From: Macrococcus bovicus
GTDB taxonomy: Bacteria; Bacillota; Bacilli; Staphylococcales; Staphylococcaceae
Assembly: GCF_004359575.1 (NCBI RefSeq)
Contig: NZ_SCWF01000001.1
Span: 186,001 to 250,000 of the forward strand
Direction of reading: 5' to 3'
DNA length: 64,000 bases
Of this stretch, positions 36,818 to 46,813 are shown in pieces. Each line of letters starts with the position of its first letter. Position 1 is the first letter of the stretch. Under the pieces are notes generated by a model. The model did no database searches. It saw only the letters and a program-made list of their open reading frames with translations, and had not been told where the DNA came from. Both the position numbers and the translations under genes were made by a program.

Positions 36818-37639
36818 TTACTTAGAACTACTTCTTGCTGTGACGATCTTAATGATTTCATTCGCGGTTTCTTCTATCGCTTTGTTTGAGACGTCAATCA
36901 CTGGACAGTCGATTCTTGAAACGATTTTCTCGAAGTAAGCGAGCTCTTCATGTATACGCTGATCCTGTGCATAGCTGGCATCATCGTTTAAGCCCAGCTG
37001 CACCAGCCTTTCCTTACGAATGGCATTCAGTTTCTCGGGATCGATTTTAAGTGCGATACATTTAGCCGGATCGATCTTAAATAGCAGCTCCGGTGGATCA
37101 ACTTCCGGTACAAGAGGTACGTTCATCACTTTATATCGTTTATGCGCGAGGTACTGGCTAAGCGGTGTTTTCGAGGTTCTCGATACACCGATCAGCACGA
37201 TGTCCGCCTTTGTCAGACCTCTCGGATCGCGGCCGTCATCATATTTAACCGCGAATTCTATCGCTTCAATTTTCTTGAAGTAATCCTCATCGAGCTTATG
37301 CACCATGCCCGGCTCATTTAACGGCTGTTCATTCAGTTCTTCCGTCAGAATAGTCATGAGCGGTCCCATGATATCCACGTGTTTTAATTGATTTGCTTCC
37401 AGCTGCTCCTTCATATACTGGCGGATCGCCGGCATGACGAGCGTATAGATAACAATGGACTGCTGTTCTTTGGCTATAGAGATCACTTCATCAACATTTT
37501 CAGGTGTTTCAATGTAAGGTAATCTGACAGTGTCAAGTGCCTTACCAAACTGATTGAACTGCGAAGTGCATGCTTTCGTGACAAGTTCAGCTGTTTCACC
37601 GACAGAGTCTGAGGCAATGATCAATCTGATTTCATCCAT
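36818..37639 (-). CDS. ppsR: PEP synthase/PPDK regulatory kinase-phosphorylase (DUF299)
   Basis: The 273-residue protein has the P-loop-like [14 protein letters not shown] motif near residue 150 and starts [12 protein letters not shown] as DUF299 regulators do. Family members switch pyruvate,phosphate dikinase or PEP synthase on and off by ADP-dependent phosphorylation; no such target gene lies here. I chose ATG 37637-37639, which follows AGGAGA; the ATG at 37657 would overlap ccpN and lacks spacing. In B. subtilis yqfL (ppsR) also follows ccpN. Confidence 0.88.
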   Translation of the reverse strand: MDEIRLIIASDSVGETAELVTKACTSQFNQFGKALDTVRLPYIETPENVDEVISIAKEQQSIVIYTLVMPAIRQYMKEQLEANQLKHVDIMGPLMTILTEELNEQPLNEPGMVHKLDEDYFKKIEAIEFAVKYDDGRDPRGLTKADIVLIGVSRTSKTPLSQYLAHKRYKVMNVPLVPEVDPPELLFKIDPAKCIALKIDPEKLNAIRKERLVQLGLNDDASYAQDQRIHEELAYFEKIVSRIDCPVIDVSNKAIEETANEIIKIVTARSSSK

Positions 37640-37649
37640 AATGTGTCTC

Positions 37650-38282
37650 CTATTCATCTTCTATCAGTGCGACAAAGGCACGTGTGATGGTTGTTTTCGT
37701 AATGCGACCCGTCACTTCAAAAGCCGAGCCTTTCTGCGTGACGACAGGCAGCGAATCGATCTCCCGGTCGATGAGCAGATTGGCTGCATACAATAAGAGG
37801 TCATCCGGAAAGACCACCGCGATATTCGGCATGCGCGTCATGATAATATTGACAGGTGTCGCATGGACGTCCTGTCCGCCCATGGTCGCTCTCAGTAAGT
37901 CTTTCCTTGAACAGATGCCCACCAGTTCATTCGCTTCATTCAGAATAAATAAAGTACCGACATCATCGAGAAACATCTTGGTGATGGCCTCATAAACAGA
38001 AACGTCTTCCTTGATTAAGGAAGGCAGTGATTGAAAGTCTTTGACATAAAATTTCTTGATGGATTCTGATAACAGCTGTGTACTGGACTTACCCGTATAG
38101 AAATAACCGACGCGCGGTCTTGCATCCAGGTAACCTGCCATGGTCAGAATCGCGAGGTCCGGTCTTAAAGTCGCACGAGTTAAACTGAGCTGTTCAGCTA
38201 TCTTCTCACCGGTGATGGGGCCATTGTTTTTAACGATTTGCAGTATTTTATTCTGCCTTGTGTTCAGTTCGATAGTCAGCAC
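37650..38282 (-). CDS. ccpN: CcpN-type HTH-CBS transcriptional regulator
   Basis: The 210-residue protein has an N-terminal winged helix ([20 protein letters not shown]) and two CBS domains. CcpN represses gluconeogenic genes (gapB, pckA) on glucose in B. subtilis; its homologues carry the same TIELN..RQ start. The start is unclear: GTG 38280-38282 gives the right length, but its GGGG site abuts the codon; the longer frame to 38339 covers its own promoter, so it is not the start. It begins the ppsR-dnaG-rpoD operon. Confidence 0.85.
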   Translation of the reverse strand: MLTIELNTRQNKILQIVKNNGPITGEKIAEQLSLTRATLRPDLAILTMAGYLDARPRVGYFYTGKSSTQLLSESIKKFYVKDFQSLPSLIKEDVSVYEAITKMFLDDVGTLFILNEANELVGICSRKDLLRATMGGQDVHATPVNIIMTRMPNIAVVFPDDLLLYAANLLIDREIDSLPVVTQKGSAFEVTGRITKTTITRAFVALIEDE

Positions 38283-38310
38283 CCCTATTAAGACATAATT
38301 AGATAAATAT

Positions 38311-38339
38311 ATTATACGACTTAAATGCGTTAAAAACAA
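38311..38339 (-). promoter_or_regulatory. promoter of the ccpN-ppsR-dnaG-rpoD operon
   Basis: On the minus strand TTGTTT (38334-38339), 17-base spacer, TATAAT (38311-38316). Transcription would start about 25 bases before the ccpN GTG. Confidence 0.65.
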
Positions 38340-38355
38340 TTAATCGACATAAATA

Positions 38356-38384
38356 TTGTCCTCTATAAAAAAACATGATATATT
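38356..38384 (+). promoter_or_regulatory. promoter of the glyS T-box leader
   Basis: TTGTCC (38356-38361), 17-base spacer, TATATT (38379-38384). Leads into the T-box leader. Confidence 0.7.
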
Positions 38385-38529
38385 CTTTGTAAGCGAGTTA
38401 AGGATGGTGCAAGCTTAACACTGAATTGGCCTGATGAGTTGAATAGTAAAGATGAGTGGAAACACTAATTTGGGTGGAACCGCGGGTAAAATATACTCGT
38501 CCCAAGGCCTTGGCCTTGGGACTTTTTTT
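38385..38529 (+). promoter_or_regulatory. T-box riboswitch controlling glyS
   Basis: The leader contains the invariant T-box GGTGGAACCGCG at 38473-38484, followed by an intrinsic terminator (GTCCCAAGGCC/GGCCTTGGGAC, 38499-38522, then seven T). A candidate specifier codon GGC (glycine) lies at 38428-38430 in a bulge-like context. Uncharged glycyl-tRNA would pair with the leader and favour readthrough into glyS. Confidence 0.92.
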
Positions 38530-38558
38530 ATCCGCTAAAATTACAGGAGGTATTTATT

Positions 38559-39941
38559 ATGACAAACATGGAAACAATCGTAGCATTAGCAAAACATCGC
38601 GGCTTTGTATTTCCAGGGAGTGAGATCTACGGCGGTCTTGCAAACACCTGGGACTACGGCCCACTCGGCGTTGAACTGAAGAACAACGTCAAAAAAGCAT
38701 GGTGGCAGAAGTTTATCCAGCAGTCGCCTTATAACGTCGGACTGGATGCGGCTATTCTGATGAATCCTAAGACATGGGAAGCAAGCGGCCACCTTGCAAA
38801 CTTCAATGATCCGATGATTGATAATAAGGACTCTAAAATCCGTTATCGTGCTGATAAACTGATTGAAGACTACATGCATGCTCAAGGTGATGAACATTTT
38901 ATCGCTGACGGTATGAGCTTTGAGGAGATGAAGCAGTTCATCGATGAGAAAGGTATCGTATGTGCAGAATCTGGGACGGCGAACTGGACAGATATCCGTC
39001 AGTTCAACCTGATGTTCAAGACATTCCAGGGTGTCACTGAGAATTCAACAAACGAAATCTTCCTACGTCCTGAGACCGCACAAGGTATCTTCGTCAACTA
39101 TAAGAATGTGCAGCGTTCAATGCGTAAAAAGCTGCCGTTCGGTATCGGTCAGATCGGTAAGTCATTCCGTAATGAGATCACACCCGGTAACTTCACTTTC
39201 CGTACACGTGAATTTGAACAGATGGAACTTGAATTCTTCTGCAAACCCGGAACAGAAATCGAATGGCAGAACTACTGGAAAGATTTCGCAGCGAACTGGC
39301 TGAAAACACTCGGCATCAAAGAAGAAAACACCAAGCTTCGTGATCACGATGAAGATGAGCTGTCTCACTATTCAAATGCGACAACAGACATCGAATATAA
39401 ATTCCCGTTCGGCTGGGGTGAATTATGGGGTATTGCGAGCCGTACAGATTTCGACCTGAGAAAACATATGGAACATTCAGGCGACGACTTCACATACCAT
39501 GACCCAGAGACAAATGAAAAATATTTACCGTATGTCATCGAACCTTCTCTCGGTGCGGACCGTGTGACGCTCGCTTTCCTATGCGATGCCTATACTGAAG
39601 AAAAACTGGAAGGTGATGATACGCGTACTGTTATGCGTTTCCACCCAGCTCTTGCGCCTTATAAAGCAGCGATTCTGCCGCTCAGCAAAAAACTGTCTCA
39701 AGATGCTTTGAAAGTTTTTGAGGAACTGAGCGCAGATTTCAACATCGACTTTGACGAAAGTCAGTCAATCGGGAAACGCTACCGTCGTCAGGATGAAATC
39801 GGTACACCTTACTGTATTACATTTGATTTCGATTCTCTGGAAGATCATCAAGTCACTGTCCGCGACCGTGATACAATGGAACAGATTCGCATGCCGATCT
39901 CAGAAGTGAAGCACTTCTTAAGTGAAAAAATTAAATTTTAA
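38559..39941 (+). CDS. glyS: glycyl-tRNA synthetase, dimeric type
   Basis: The 460-residue class II synthetase is the single-chain alpha2 type used by staphylococci (not the GlyQ+GlyS pair), with [14 protein letters not shown] near the start, class II motifs [10 protein letters not shown] and [13 protein letters not shown], and the C-terminal anticodon-binding domain. It charges tRNA-Gly. ATG 38559 follows AGGAGG. Expression is controlled by the T-box leader directly upstream. Confidence 0.97.
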   Translation: MTNMETIVALAKHRGFVFPGSEIYGGLANTWDYGPLGVELKNNVKKAWWQKFIQQSPYNVGLDAAILMNPKTWEASGHLANFNDPMIDNKDSKIRYRADKLIEDYMHAQGDEHFIADGMSFEEMKQFIDEKGIVCAESGTANWTDIRQFNLMFKTFQGVTENSTNEIFLRPETAQGIFVNYKNVQRSMRKKLPFGIGQIGKSFRNEITPGNFTFRTREFEQMELEFFCKPGTEIEWQNYWKDFAANWLKTLGIKEENTKLRDHDEDELSHYSNATTDIEYKFPFGWGELWGIASRTDFDLRKHMEHSGDDFTYHDPETNEKYLPYVIEPSLGADRVTLAFLCDAYTEEKLEGDDTRTVMRFHPALAPYKAAILPLSKKLSQDALKVFEELSADFNIDFDESQSIGKRYRRQDEIGTPYCITFDFDSLEDHQVTVRDRDTMEQIRMPISEVKHFLSEKIKF

Positions 39942-39944
39942 CCG

Positions 39945-39981
39945 AAAAGAACGTCAGACTATAAAAGTCTGACGTTCTTTT
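39945..39981. terminator. bidirectional terminator between glyS and recO
   Basis: AAAAGAACGTCAGACT and AAGTCTGACGTTCTTTT form a 15-bp or longer stem with a short loop, flanked by A and T tracts. Confidence 0.9.
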
Positions 39982-40715
39982 TAGAGCTGTTCAAGTATTT
40001 TACGTGATTTCAGGTAGACACCTGTATACTCATCATACATCTTGAAGACCAGGCGCTCCATCTCTTTAATCGTGTCCTTGTTGATATTGATCTGACTGAA
40101 CTGCTCCAGCGGCAGATGGATGAACAGGTTCAATACATAAAGTGCTCGACTTGAGACGGGAATTGCGTGAATATCCTGTGCAAGCTGCCCCGCTGTGAGA
40201 ACACTGTTATATTTAAACGAATAAGCAGTGAAAGCCTGCGCATCAGTTGACTGATCGATTTCACTCCTATTGAAATTAGGCTGATAACCATATAATCGCA
40301 TCATTTTGAGACTGACAATGAGCGCGATGACAGCCGGATCATGTCCCTCAGAAATCTTATCCAGTCCAAACTTGAGCAGCGTATAACAGAACCTGTTCTC
40401 TTCCTCCTCATCAAGCGACCGGTCAATCAGCTCGGCAATATACTGGGCATAGGTCAATGAGTAGAGGTCATTTCTAAGTGCATAATGACTGTTAAATGTA
40501 TCGACAGAGGTCAGTGTCCCCATCCCCTTGAACTGCGAGAAAATAAACAGGTTCTCATAAAACAGGTCGAGTGATGAACCCCATTTCTTGGATTTGCGTG
40601 CATTTCTTGCCATCACTGCAATTTTACGGCCACGTTCGGCAAGAAAAGTAATAATTAAATGAGAATCACCGTAGGGAACCCGTCTTAAGACGATGCCATT
40701 CACTTTATTCAGCAT
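39981..40715 (-). CDS. recO: DNA repair protein RecO
   Basis: The 244-residue protein has the N-terminal OB fold (NGIVLRRVPYGDSHLIITFLAERG) and a helical C-terminal half. It loads RecA with RecF and RecR. In this window the zinc-finger cysteines of some RecO proteins are absent, which is common in Firmicutes. ATG 40713-40715 overlaps the era stop by one base (TAATG), so translation is coupled. Confidence 0.92.
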   Translation of the reverse strand: MLNKVNGIVLRRVPYGDSHLIITFLAERGRKIAVMARNARKSKKWGSSLDLFYENLFIFSQFKGMGTLTSVDTFNSHYALRNDLYSLTYAQYIAELIDRSLDEEEENRFCYTLLKFGLDKISEGHDPAVIALIVSLKMMRLYGYQPNFNRSEIDQSTDAQAFTAYSFKYNSVLTAGQLAQDIHAIPVSSRALYVLNLFIHLPLEQFSQININKDTIKEMERLVFKMYDEYTGVYLKSRKILEQL

Positions 40716-41614
40716 TAATACTCGTCTTCACGATAACCGATCTGTCTGATGAAGTTCGGCTTATTGCGCCAGTCTTTCTGAACCTTTACCCATAGTTCAA
40801 GATAGACTTTTGAACCTAGCAGACGTTCGATATCCTGACGGGCCCGGATGCCGATTTCCTTCAGCATCTTGCCCTGCTTGCCGATGACGATGCCTTTTTG
40901 AGAGTCGCGTTCAACATAGATGGTCGCCTCGACATGCACCTTGTCATCATCCTGCCGGAGCATCTTCTCAACGTTCACGCCGATTGCATGGGGAATCTCC
41001 TGGCTGGTCAGATGGAGGGCCTTCTCCCTGATCAGTTCCGCGACGATGAAATGTTCCGGGTGATCGGAAATCTGGTCCTTAGGGTAGTACATAGGGCCGG
41101 GCGGCAGGTAACCGCTGATTACCTCAACTAATGTATCAACATTGTTGCCCTGTAAGGCGGAAATCGGCACGATCTCAGCGAACGGCAGCAAGTCTTTGTA
41201 TTTCTCTATCTCTGTAATCAGCTCATCCGGATGAATCAGGTCGATTTTATTCAGCACCAGAAAGACCGGTGTCTTACTGTTTTTCAGCATCTCGATGATA
41301 AACTCATCACCGCGGCCGATGCTTTCTTCAACATTCACCATAAAGAGAATCGCATCCACTTCACGCAGCGTATTCTTTGCCACTTTCATCATGTAGTCAC
41401 CGAGGACGTGCTTCGGTTTATGAATGCCGGGTGTATCGATAAAAATAATCTGGGCGTCATCTGTCGTCAGGACACCCTGAACTTTGTTGCGTGTGGTCTG
41501 CGCCTTATCGGACATGATCGCGACCTTCTGCCCGAGCACGCGGTTCATAAAAGTGGATTTTCCTACATTGGGGCGTCCGATAATCGCCACAAACCCCGAT
41601 TTAAAAGCTGTCAT
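40715..41614 (-). CDS. era: GTPase Era
   Basis: The 299-residue GTPase has G1 GRPNVGKS, G3 DTPG, G4 NKID, and a C-terminal KH domain ([15 protein letters not shown]) that binds the 3' end of 16S rRNA. It acts in 30S maturation. The ATG overlaps the cdd stop by one base (TAATG). Confidence 0.97.
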   Translation of the reverse strand: MTAFKSGFVAIIGRPNVGKSTFMNRVLGQKVAIMSDKAQTTRNKVQGVLTTDDAQIIFIDTPGIHKPKHVLGDYMMKVAKNTLREVDAILFMVNVEESIGRGDEFIIEMLKNSKTPVFLVLNKIDLIHPDELITEIEKYKDLLPFAEIVPISALQGNNVDTLVEVISGYLPPGPMYYPKDQISDHPEHFIVAELIREKALHLTSQEIPHAIGVNVEKMLRQDDDKVHVEATIYVERDSQKGIVIGKQGKMLKEIGIRARQDIERLLGSKVYLELWVKVQKDWRNKPNFIRQIGYREDEY

Positions 41615-42018
41615 TAATTCAGATCCTTTCCTGAGAAACCAAGCGGCAGTAAGTCTGCTACTGTTCTCTCAATGACATCACCGTTATGATTAGTCAGATA
41701 GACCGGCATGTCATCGTCACATAATTCATTGATTACCTGGCGGCAGGCACCGCAGGGAGAAGAAGGCTTATCCGTATCGGTCGTCACTACGATAGCGGCA
41801 AAATCACCTGGCCGGTAGCCCTTCGCAACTGCTGAGACCAGGGCTGTCCGTTCTGCACAGATAGCTTCGCCGTATGCCGCATTTTCTACATTACAGCCGT
41901 GAAATGCCGTGCCATCTTTCGCAATCAGATAGGCGCCGACATTAAACTTTGAGTAAGGGGTGTAAGCATTCTTCTGCGCTTTTCTTACTTCTTCGTACCA
42001 TTCCTGTTTAAATTCCAT
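41614..42018 (-). CDS. cdd: cytidine deaminase
   Basis: The 134-residue enzyme deaminates cytidine and deoxycytidine. Zinc-site motifs [19 protein letters not shown] (with CxAE) and PCGACRQVI are present. ATG 42016-42018 follows AAGGAGG. It joins the dgkA-cdd-era-recO order as in B. subtilis. Confidence 0.96.
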   Translation of the reverse strand: MEFKQEWYEEVRKAQKNAYTPYSKFNVGAYLIAKDGTAFHGCNVENAAYGEAICAERTALVSAVAKGYRPGDFAAIVVTTDTDKPSSPCGACRQVINELCDDDMPVYLTNHNGDVIERTVADLLPLGFSGKDLN

Positions 42019-42030
42019 GTTATTTCCTCC

Positions 42031-42384
42031 TTAAGCTGCAAGCAGCATTAATATATAAGGGATAAAGATGATCAGACCGATCAATGCACTCATGAAGCTG
42101 GCCAGCACGACTGCGAATGCAGCGGTATCTTTGGCGTGTTTCGCCAGCTCATGATAGTCCTCCGTCACAAGGTCCACCACAAATTCGACTGATGTATTCA
42201 GCACCTCAGCAACAAGCACGGTGAAGATGGCAATGATGATGAACAGCCATTCTAGCGTCGTCAATCTGAAAAAAAGGCCCGCCAGTATGACAATCAGAGC
42301 AGCAAGTAAATGCAGAATAAAATTGCGGTCTTTCTTCAGCAGAGTCCGCAGACCCTGCAGCGGATAAATAAAGCGTTTCATCAT
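42031..42384 (-). CDS. dgkA: undecaprenol/diacylglycerol kinase
   Basis: The 117-residue protein has three membrane segments and the DgkA signature [14 protein letters not shown]. In Gram-positive bacteria it phosphorylates undecaprenol, recycling the cell-wall lipid carrier. ATG 42382-42384 overlaps the ybeY stop (ATGA); a second ATG follows immediately. No strong ribosome-binding site is seen, so coupling to ybeY is likely. Confidence 0.9.
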   Translation of the reverse strand: MMKRFIYPLQGLRTLLKKDRNFILHLLAALIVILAGLFFRLTTLEWLFIIIAIFTVLVAEVLNTSVEFVVDLVTEDYHELAKHAKDTAAFAVVLASFMSALIGLIIFIPYILMLLAA

Positions 42385-42845
42385 CGGTCTCGCGTCAGCC
42401 CGTAAGCCGCTAAAATGGCGTCCTGACGCCCGAACATGATTTTCTCTTCCTCTTCTGTCATATGATCGTAACCCAGCAGGTGCAGCAATCCATGCAGTGA
42501 CAGAAAGCCGAGTTCGCGCTCAAAAGAATGGCCGTAGTCCTGCGCCTGTTCTTTGGCACGTTCAATACAGATAATAATGTCACCTAGCACTCTGATTTCT
42601 GAAGGGTCTTCGAAATCCTCCTCACCTTCTTCGAGTGCGAAGCTGATCACATCTGTGACGCTGTCCTTATCGCGGTACTGACGATTGATCTCCTGGATCT
42701 CCTCACTGGTCACAAACGACACAGCGACTTCTGCTTCTTCTGTGATGCCTTCTTCTTCTGCCGCAAACTGCAGCAATGCTTCTACTTCCGGCAGAAACGC
42801 CGGTTCAATCGTCTGTTGTTCATCAATAAATTCAACTGTCAGCAT
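42381..42845 (-). CDS. ybeY: endoribonuclease YbeY
   Basis: The 154-residue zinc protein acts in 16S rRNA 3'-end maturation. The metal-binding motif [11 protein letters not shown] is near residue 120, preceded by DVISFALEE. The ATG (42843-42845) overlaps the phoH stop by one base (TAATG). Confidence 0.95.
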   Translation of the reverse strand: MLTVEFIDEQQTIEPAFLPEVEALLQFAAEEEGITEEAEVAVSFVTSEEIQEINRQYRDKDSVTDVISFALEEGEEDFEDPSEIRVLGDIIICIERAKEQAQDYGHSFERELGFLSLHGLLHLLGYDHMTEEEEKIMFGRQDAILAAYGLTRDR

Positions 42846-43789
42846 TATTCATCACCTTCATATGCTTTAATTATTTTTCCGACCAGTGGATGGCGGACAA
42901 CATCTGCTGATTCAAATTCCTGGATTGCGATGCCCGGCACATGGCTGAGGCGGGCTTCAGCTTCAACCAGGCCGCTTTTCGTATTCTTCGGCAGGTCGAT
43001 CTGTGTCTTATCGCCCGTGATGACCATTTTAGAGCCGAAGCCGAGACGGGTTAAGAACATCTTCATCTGGGCATGGGTCGTGTTCTGCGCTTCATCGAGT
43101 ATGATAAAGGCATCATCAAGTGTGCGTCCACGCATATAGGCAAGCGGCGCAACTTCAATGACACCGCGCTCTATCAGGCGTGCTGTCTGCTCTGCTCCAA
43201 GAACATGATGGAGACCGTCATAGAGAGGACGGAGATAAGGATCCACCTTCTCCTTCAAATCCCCCGGCAGAAAGCCCAGTGACTCACCCGCTTCAACGGC
43301 CGGCCGTGTCAGTACAATACGCTTGACCTTGCCTGCACGCAGACTTTTAGCCGCCATCACAACCGCGAGAAATGTCTTCCCTGTCCCCGCAGGCCCGATG
43401 CCGAAGACCAGGTCATTTTTCTTGATCTGATGCACATAAAGTCGTTGCCCCATTGTTTTGGCACGAATAGACTTGCCGAATGCATCCTTCGTTATCTCTT
43501 CATCGTAGAGATCTGTCAAGTAGTGCACTGTCCCTTTCTCAGCCATCCGGGCAGCTGACTGGACATCTTTTAATGAGATGTTCATCCCTTTTTGAATCAC
43601 CTTCAATAAGTTAACGATGACAGCCTCAGCTTTTTCAACGTCTTCTTCATCTCCGCTGACTGTCACCTGACCGCCACGTGTATGAATCTCCACATTGAAA
43701 GCTTCTTCCAGGTAACTGATATGTTCATCGTGGTTACCTAAAAGGGCCTGCGCTTCATTAACATCTTCTATACCAATTGTCTGTGGCAT
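42845..43789 (-). CDS. phoH: PhoH-like ATPase
   Basis: The 314-residue protein has a KH-type N-terminal region, Walker [10 protein letters not shown] and Walker [13 protein letters not shown]. PhoH ATPases are linked to RNA metabolism and ybeY neighbours. ATG 43787-43789 follows AAAGGAG. In B. subtilis an HD-domain phosphodiesterase gene (yqfF/pgpH) separates phoH and ybeY; here they overlap by one base. Confidence 0.93.
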   Translation of the reverse strand: MPQTIGIEDVNEAQALLGNHDEHISYLEEAFNVEIHTRGGQVTVSGDEEDVEKAEAVIVNLLKVIQKGMNISLKDVQSAARMAEKGTVHYLTDLYDEEITKDAFGKSIRAKTMGQRLYVHQIKKNDLVFGIGPAGTGKTFLAVVMAAKSLRAGKVKRIVLTRPAVEAGESLGFLPGDLKEKVDPYLRPLYDGLHHVLGAEQTARLIERGVIEVAPLAYMRGRTLDDAFIILDEAQNTTHAQMKMFLTRLGFGSKMVITGDKTQIDLPKNTKSGLVEAEARLSHVPGIAIQEFESADVVRHPLVGKIIKAYEGDE

Positions 43790-43835
43790 TCAAAAACTCC
43801 TTTATGATTGATTACTTTAAATTTACCATAGCAGA

Positions 43836-44243
43836 CTACAAGTTGCATCTTACCGCATCCATGTTCTGCTGATTCTGTAGATAGATCTTCGGATTACGCT
43901 TCAGCAGCAGCTTGACGAAACGTTCTGTTTCAACCGGAAAGACCACAATTTTATCAGCGTCTTTCGAGCAGATTTCGACACCTACCCGGCTGCCGTAGAG
44001 AGCCACATTGAGCACTTCGATCTGCATGATATCGATCTGAATCCGGCCGATACCTCTATGAACGGTCAGTACACTGCTGATGATATAGTATTCCCTCAGC
44101 AGCATGGTAATTAACAACGCCGTCAAAAGAAAAATGAAAAGGAACATGGGAAAAGAACTGATGAAATAATAAAATACAAGCATAGAGATCAGTATCACAG
44201 TGATACCATAAAACAACGGATTGCCCTGGCTCTGAAATTTCAT
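43836..44243 (-). CDS. unrecognised membrane protein with PH-like soluble domain
   Basis: I do not recognise this gene. The 135-residue protein has two adjacent membrane segments (about residues 10-28 and 32-50), then a soluble beta-rich domain ending in a short alpha segment (VETERFVKLLLKR) reminiscent of bacterial PH-domain proteins such as DUF1200. ATG 44241-44243 follows GAGGTG. It lies downstream of a terminator and upstream of phoH, where B. subtilis has yqfB-yqfC-yqfD. An extended -10 (TGCTAAAAT) lies just before it. Confidence 0.6.
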   Translation of the reverse strand: MKFQSQGNPLFYGITVILISMLVFYYFISSFPMFLFIFLLTALLITMLLREYYIISSVLTVHRGIGRIQIDIMQIEVLNVALYGSRVGVEICSKDADKIVVFPVETERFVKLLLKRNPKIYLQNQQNMDAVRCNL

Positions 44244-44272
44244 ATGCTCACCTCTTTTCTCCATTTTAGCAC

Positions 44273-44297
44273 AAAAAAAGAGAGCGAATGCTCTCTT
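44273..44297 (-). terminator. intrinsic terminator ending the floA operon
   Basis: AAGAGAGC/GCTCTCTT 8-bp stem with GAAT loop (44278-44297), followed on the minus strand by seven T. Confidence 0.9.
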
Positions 44298-44745
44298 ACC
44301 TTTTCGATTTAGGTGGTGCTAACAGTTCAGCCATGATGAGACTATGGACCAGATTTTCATTCGTTATCTCAAACTTAAAGTTATCCGGCTCCGTCAGATC
44401 CTGGCTTTTGATCGCTTCTAACCGATGTGCTTTCTGTTGTGGGGTCAGATGTGTATCAGTCAGCACTTTTTCAACCTGATCGACCTTTCTCGGTCTCGCT
44501 GCTTGACTCTTCGTCTGGCGGAGTCCACTCGCCGGAGAAACTTCTTGAATGACTTCCTGAGCCCTCCTCTGAGCAGCCTGATACGTCTCAGATTGCTTAT
44601 GGATGTTCTGCTGCACGCGCTGTTCAAAGTCCTGCAGTTTACTGATGACAGGCTTGACGTCTTCCTTCTTGCCCATCTTCTCTACGACTGACTGGCCGAT
44701 TGTGATAATAATCCCGATGATGAAAATAATCGTTCCTATTGACAT
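44296..44745 (-). CDS. unrecognised membrane-anchored coiled-coil protein after floA
   Basis: I do not recognise this gene. The 149-residue protein has an N-terminal membrane segment (residues 3-19), then a long charged helical region rich in Q, E and K (residues 25-90) that looks like a coiled coil, and a C-terminal soluble part. ATG 44743-44745 follows AGGTGG. It starts 9 bases after the floA stop and ends at a terminator, so it belongs to the nfeD-floA operon and may be a flotillin partner. Confidence 0.65.
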   Translation of the reverse strand: MSIGTIIFIIGIIITIGQSVVEKMGKKEDVKPVISKLQDFEQRVQQNIHKQSETYQAAQRRAQEVIQEVSPASGLRQTKSQAARPRKVDQVEKVLTDTHLTPQQKAHRLEAIKSQDLTEPDNFKFEITNENLVHSLIMAELLAPPKSKR

Positions 44746-44754
44746 CGCGTCCAC

Positions 44755-45744
44755 CTACTTTCTAGGTGGCGTCTGCTCACCTTGATCCGTCAACTTGTTG
44801 ATGGCGTTGCGCATCCCTGTATCTGATTCGATATTTTTCAGGTTATAGTAATCCATGACTCCGATATTGCCTTCCTGCAGTGCCTTAGCCATCGCAAGCG
44901 GTACTTCTGCTTCCGCCTCCACTACTTTCGCGCGCATTTCCTGGACGCGGGCTTTCATCTCCTGCTCCTGAGCGACAGCCATTGCACGGCGTTCCTCTGC
45001 TTTAGCCTGAGCGATGTTCTTGTCTGCCATCGCCTGCTCTGTCTGCAGGTCAGCACCGATATTCTTGCCGATATCGACATCCGCTATATCGATTGACAGA
45101 ATTTCAAAGGCCGTACCGGAGTCCAGTCCCTTCCCCAGGACCGTCTGCGAGATCATATCCGGATTTTCAAGTACTGAAGTATGGGACTGACTTGAGCCGA
45201 TGGTAGAGACGATCCCTTCACCGACACGGGCGACGATTGTCTCTTCCCCCGCTCCACCGACGAGTCTTTCAATATTAGCCCGTACTGTGATTCTAGCTTT
45301 CGCTTTCACTTCAATCCCGTTCATGGCCACACCGGCGATAAAGGGTGTTTCAATCACTTTAGGGTTAACCGACATCTGGACTGCCTCCAGTACGTCACGG
45401 CCGGCAAGGTCAATCGCCGCGCCTCTTTCAAAAGGCAGGTTGATGTCGGCACGTTGCGCTGCAATAATCGCGTCGACCACGCGGTCCACATTCCCACCCG
45501 CTAAATAGTGGGACTCAAGCTGATTGGTCGTTAAGTGCAGACCGGCTTTATGCGCTTTAATCAGCGGGTCAATGACACGACGCGGAGATACACGCCGTAA
45601 CCGCATACCGACCAGCGTCCCGATACCGACTTTAACGCCTGCTGCCAGGGCTGAAATCCACAGACCGACAGGAACAAAGGTGAACAATACCATCAGGAAC
45701 ACTAAAACAAGTCCCAAAATAATAAGCAATGCTATCCATTCCAT
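44755..45744 (-). CDS. floA: flotillin-like protein FloA
   Basis: The 329-residue protein has a membrane hairpin at the N terminus (residues 1-45), a band-7/SPFH domain ([17 protein letters not shown]) and a long alanine/glutamate-rich coiled coil ([16 protein letters not shown]). It organises functional membrane microdomains. I chose ATG 45742-45744 behind AAGGAG. It lies directly downstream of the truncated-type NfeD gene, the usual NfeD-flotillin pairing. Confidence 0.93.
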   Translation of the reverse strand: MEWIALLIILGLVLVFLMVLFTFVPVGLWISALAAGVKVGIGTLVGMRLRRVSPRRVIDPLIKAHKAGLHLTTNQLESHYLAGGNVDRVVDAIIAAQRADINLPFERGAAIDLAGRDVLEAVQMSVNPKVIETPFIAGVAMNGIEVKAKARITVRANIERLVGGAGEETIVARVGEGIVSTIGSSQSHTSVLENPDMISQTVLGKGLDSGTAFEILSIDIADVDIGKNIGADLQTEQAMADKNIAQAKAEERRAMAVAQEQEMKARVQEMRAKVVEAEAEVPLAMAKALQEGNIGVMDYYNLKNIESDTGMRNAINKLTDQGEQTPPRK

Positions 45745-45761
45745 TCTAAACACTCCTTCTA

Positions 45762-46391
45762 CTATAATGCTCTAACGACAACTCGGGTCCCTTCGACTAA
45801 AATAATTCTGACTTCCCGGTCTTCGTCGATGAAGGACCCTTCACTGACTGCGTCTATCCGCTTGCCTTCAAAAGTTATAATGCCAGACGGTCTCAGCGGT
45901 GTCATCGTCAGCGCAATCTGACCTACAAGGTGACTTCTGTCATCATGTGAGGAATAGCCTGCTTCCTTTGACGTTGAATCCGTCAGTATTACGTTTCTGA
46001 AGAGCGGAATAGATTTACCAAAAAATTTGACCATCACTATCCACTCCAATAATGCTGATGCCAGACTGACTGCGAGGAAAACTGCCATCATTGAAATATC
46101 TTCGCCGATGAGGAGGAAACTGCTGAAGACCATGAGTGCTCCCAATATCCCCAGAACAGCACCAATCACAAATAACTCCAGTATCATTAAAATGACACCT
46201 GTGACAAACAGGATCACTGAGATCATTTCCAGCTCACCGGTCATTCCTGTCATGATGACAAATCCTGCACATGCGAAGAGCAGGATGATGCCAGCAGCAG
46301 AGAGTCTGGATGAAAACAACTGAGCAACAGCCGATAAAAAAATGACAACCATCAATATCAGAAGTATCATCTCATATGATGTGAACGACAA
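45762..46391 (-). CDS. nfeD: NfeD-type membrane protein, short form
   Basis: The 209-residue protein has about five membrane segments (residues 5-130) and a C-terminal NfeD OB-fold domain ([15 protein letters not shown]... ). It lacks the N-terminal ClpP-like serine protease domain of the long form (YqeZ is about 440 residues). The start is TTG 46389-46391 behind GGAGGTG. It pairs with floA in one operon. A likely -10 (TATAAT, 46412-46417) lies upstream. Confidence 0.85.
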   Translation of the reverse strand: MSFTSYEMILLILMVVIFLSAVAQLFSSRLSAAGIILLFACAGFVIMTGMTGELEMISVILFVTGVILMILELFVIGAVLGILGALMVFSSFLLIGEDISMMAVFLAVSLASALLEWIVMVKFFGKSIPLFRNVILTDSTSKEAGYSSHDDRSHLVGQIALTMTPLRPSGIITFEGKRIDAVSEGSFIDEDREVRIILVEGTRVVVRAL

Positions 46392-46476
46392 AAAGCCACC
46401 TCCTTGCCCTTATTATACATGATGTGGAAGTATCTTATAACAATTACAACAAAATTTAAGAAAATTTTAAGGTAAC

Positions 46477-46504
46477 AAAAAAGCACAGGCGTCAGCCTGT
46501 GCTT
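46477..46504 (-). terminator. intrinsic terminator after rpsU
   Basis: AAGCACAGGC/GCCTGTGCTT, a perfect 10-bp stem (46481-46490 with 46495-46504) around GTCA, with a T-tract on the minus strand. It follows the hairpin at 46513-46540 by eight bases. Confidence 0.85.
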
Positions 46505-46512
46505 ATCTATAG

Positions 46513-46540
46513 ATAATATTTGAGGGAGATCAAATATTAT
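46513..46540 (-). repeat. rpsU 3' hairpin with UCUCCC loop
   Basis: On the minus strand ATAATATTTGA and TCAAATATTAT form a perfect 11-bp stem around the loop TCTCCC. The stem includes the rpsU stop codon (46537-46539). The loop can base-pair with Shine-Dalgarno sequences, so this may be a 3' regulatory RNA. Confidence 0.6.
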
Positions 46541-46713
46541 TTGAATTTACGTTTACGTGCAGCTTCTGATTTCTTTTTACGTTTAACACTTGGTTTTTCG
46601 TAGAATTCGTGTTTACGAGCATCTTGAATCGTACCACTTTTAGAAACTGTACGTTTGAAACGACGTAAAGCATCTTCAATAGATTCGTTTTTACGAACAA
46701 CTGTTTTAGACAT
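46537..46713 (-). CDS. rpsU: 30S ribosomal protein S21
   Basis: The 58-residue basic protein begins [19 protein letters not shown] and ends in an R/K-rich tail, the family form. It sits in the 30S platform and helps initiation. ATG 46711-46713 follows GGAGGGAGGG. It has its own promoter and is monocistronic, although mtaB lies just upstream. Confidence 0.97.
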   Translation of the reverse strand: MSKTVVRKNESIEDALRRFKRTVSKSGTIQDARKHEFYEKPSVKRKKKSEAARKRKFK

Positions 46714-46776
46714 TAAATTTCCCTCCCTCCAAATATCAGCGGAACTAATTAAACATAGATAACTATGTACTCAAAT

Positions 46777-46805
46777 ATTATAATATACTCGTTTTAACTG
46801 GTCAA
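46777..46805 (-). promoter_or_regulatory. sigma-A promoter of rpsU
   Basis: On the minus strand TTGACC (46800-46805), 17-base spacer, TATAAT (46777-46782), giving a leader of about 55 bases. The -10 region contains an 11-base match to the rpsU 3' hairpin stem. Confidence 0.85.
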
Positions 46806-46813
46806 TAGTGAAT

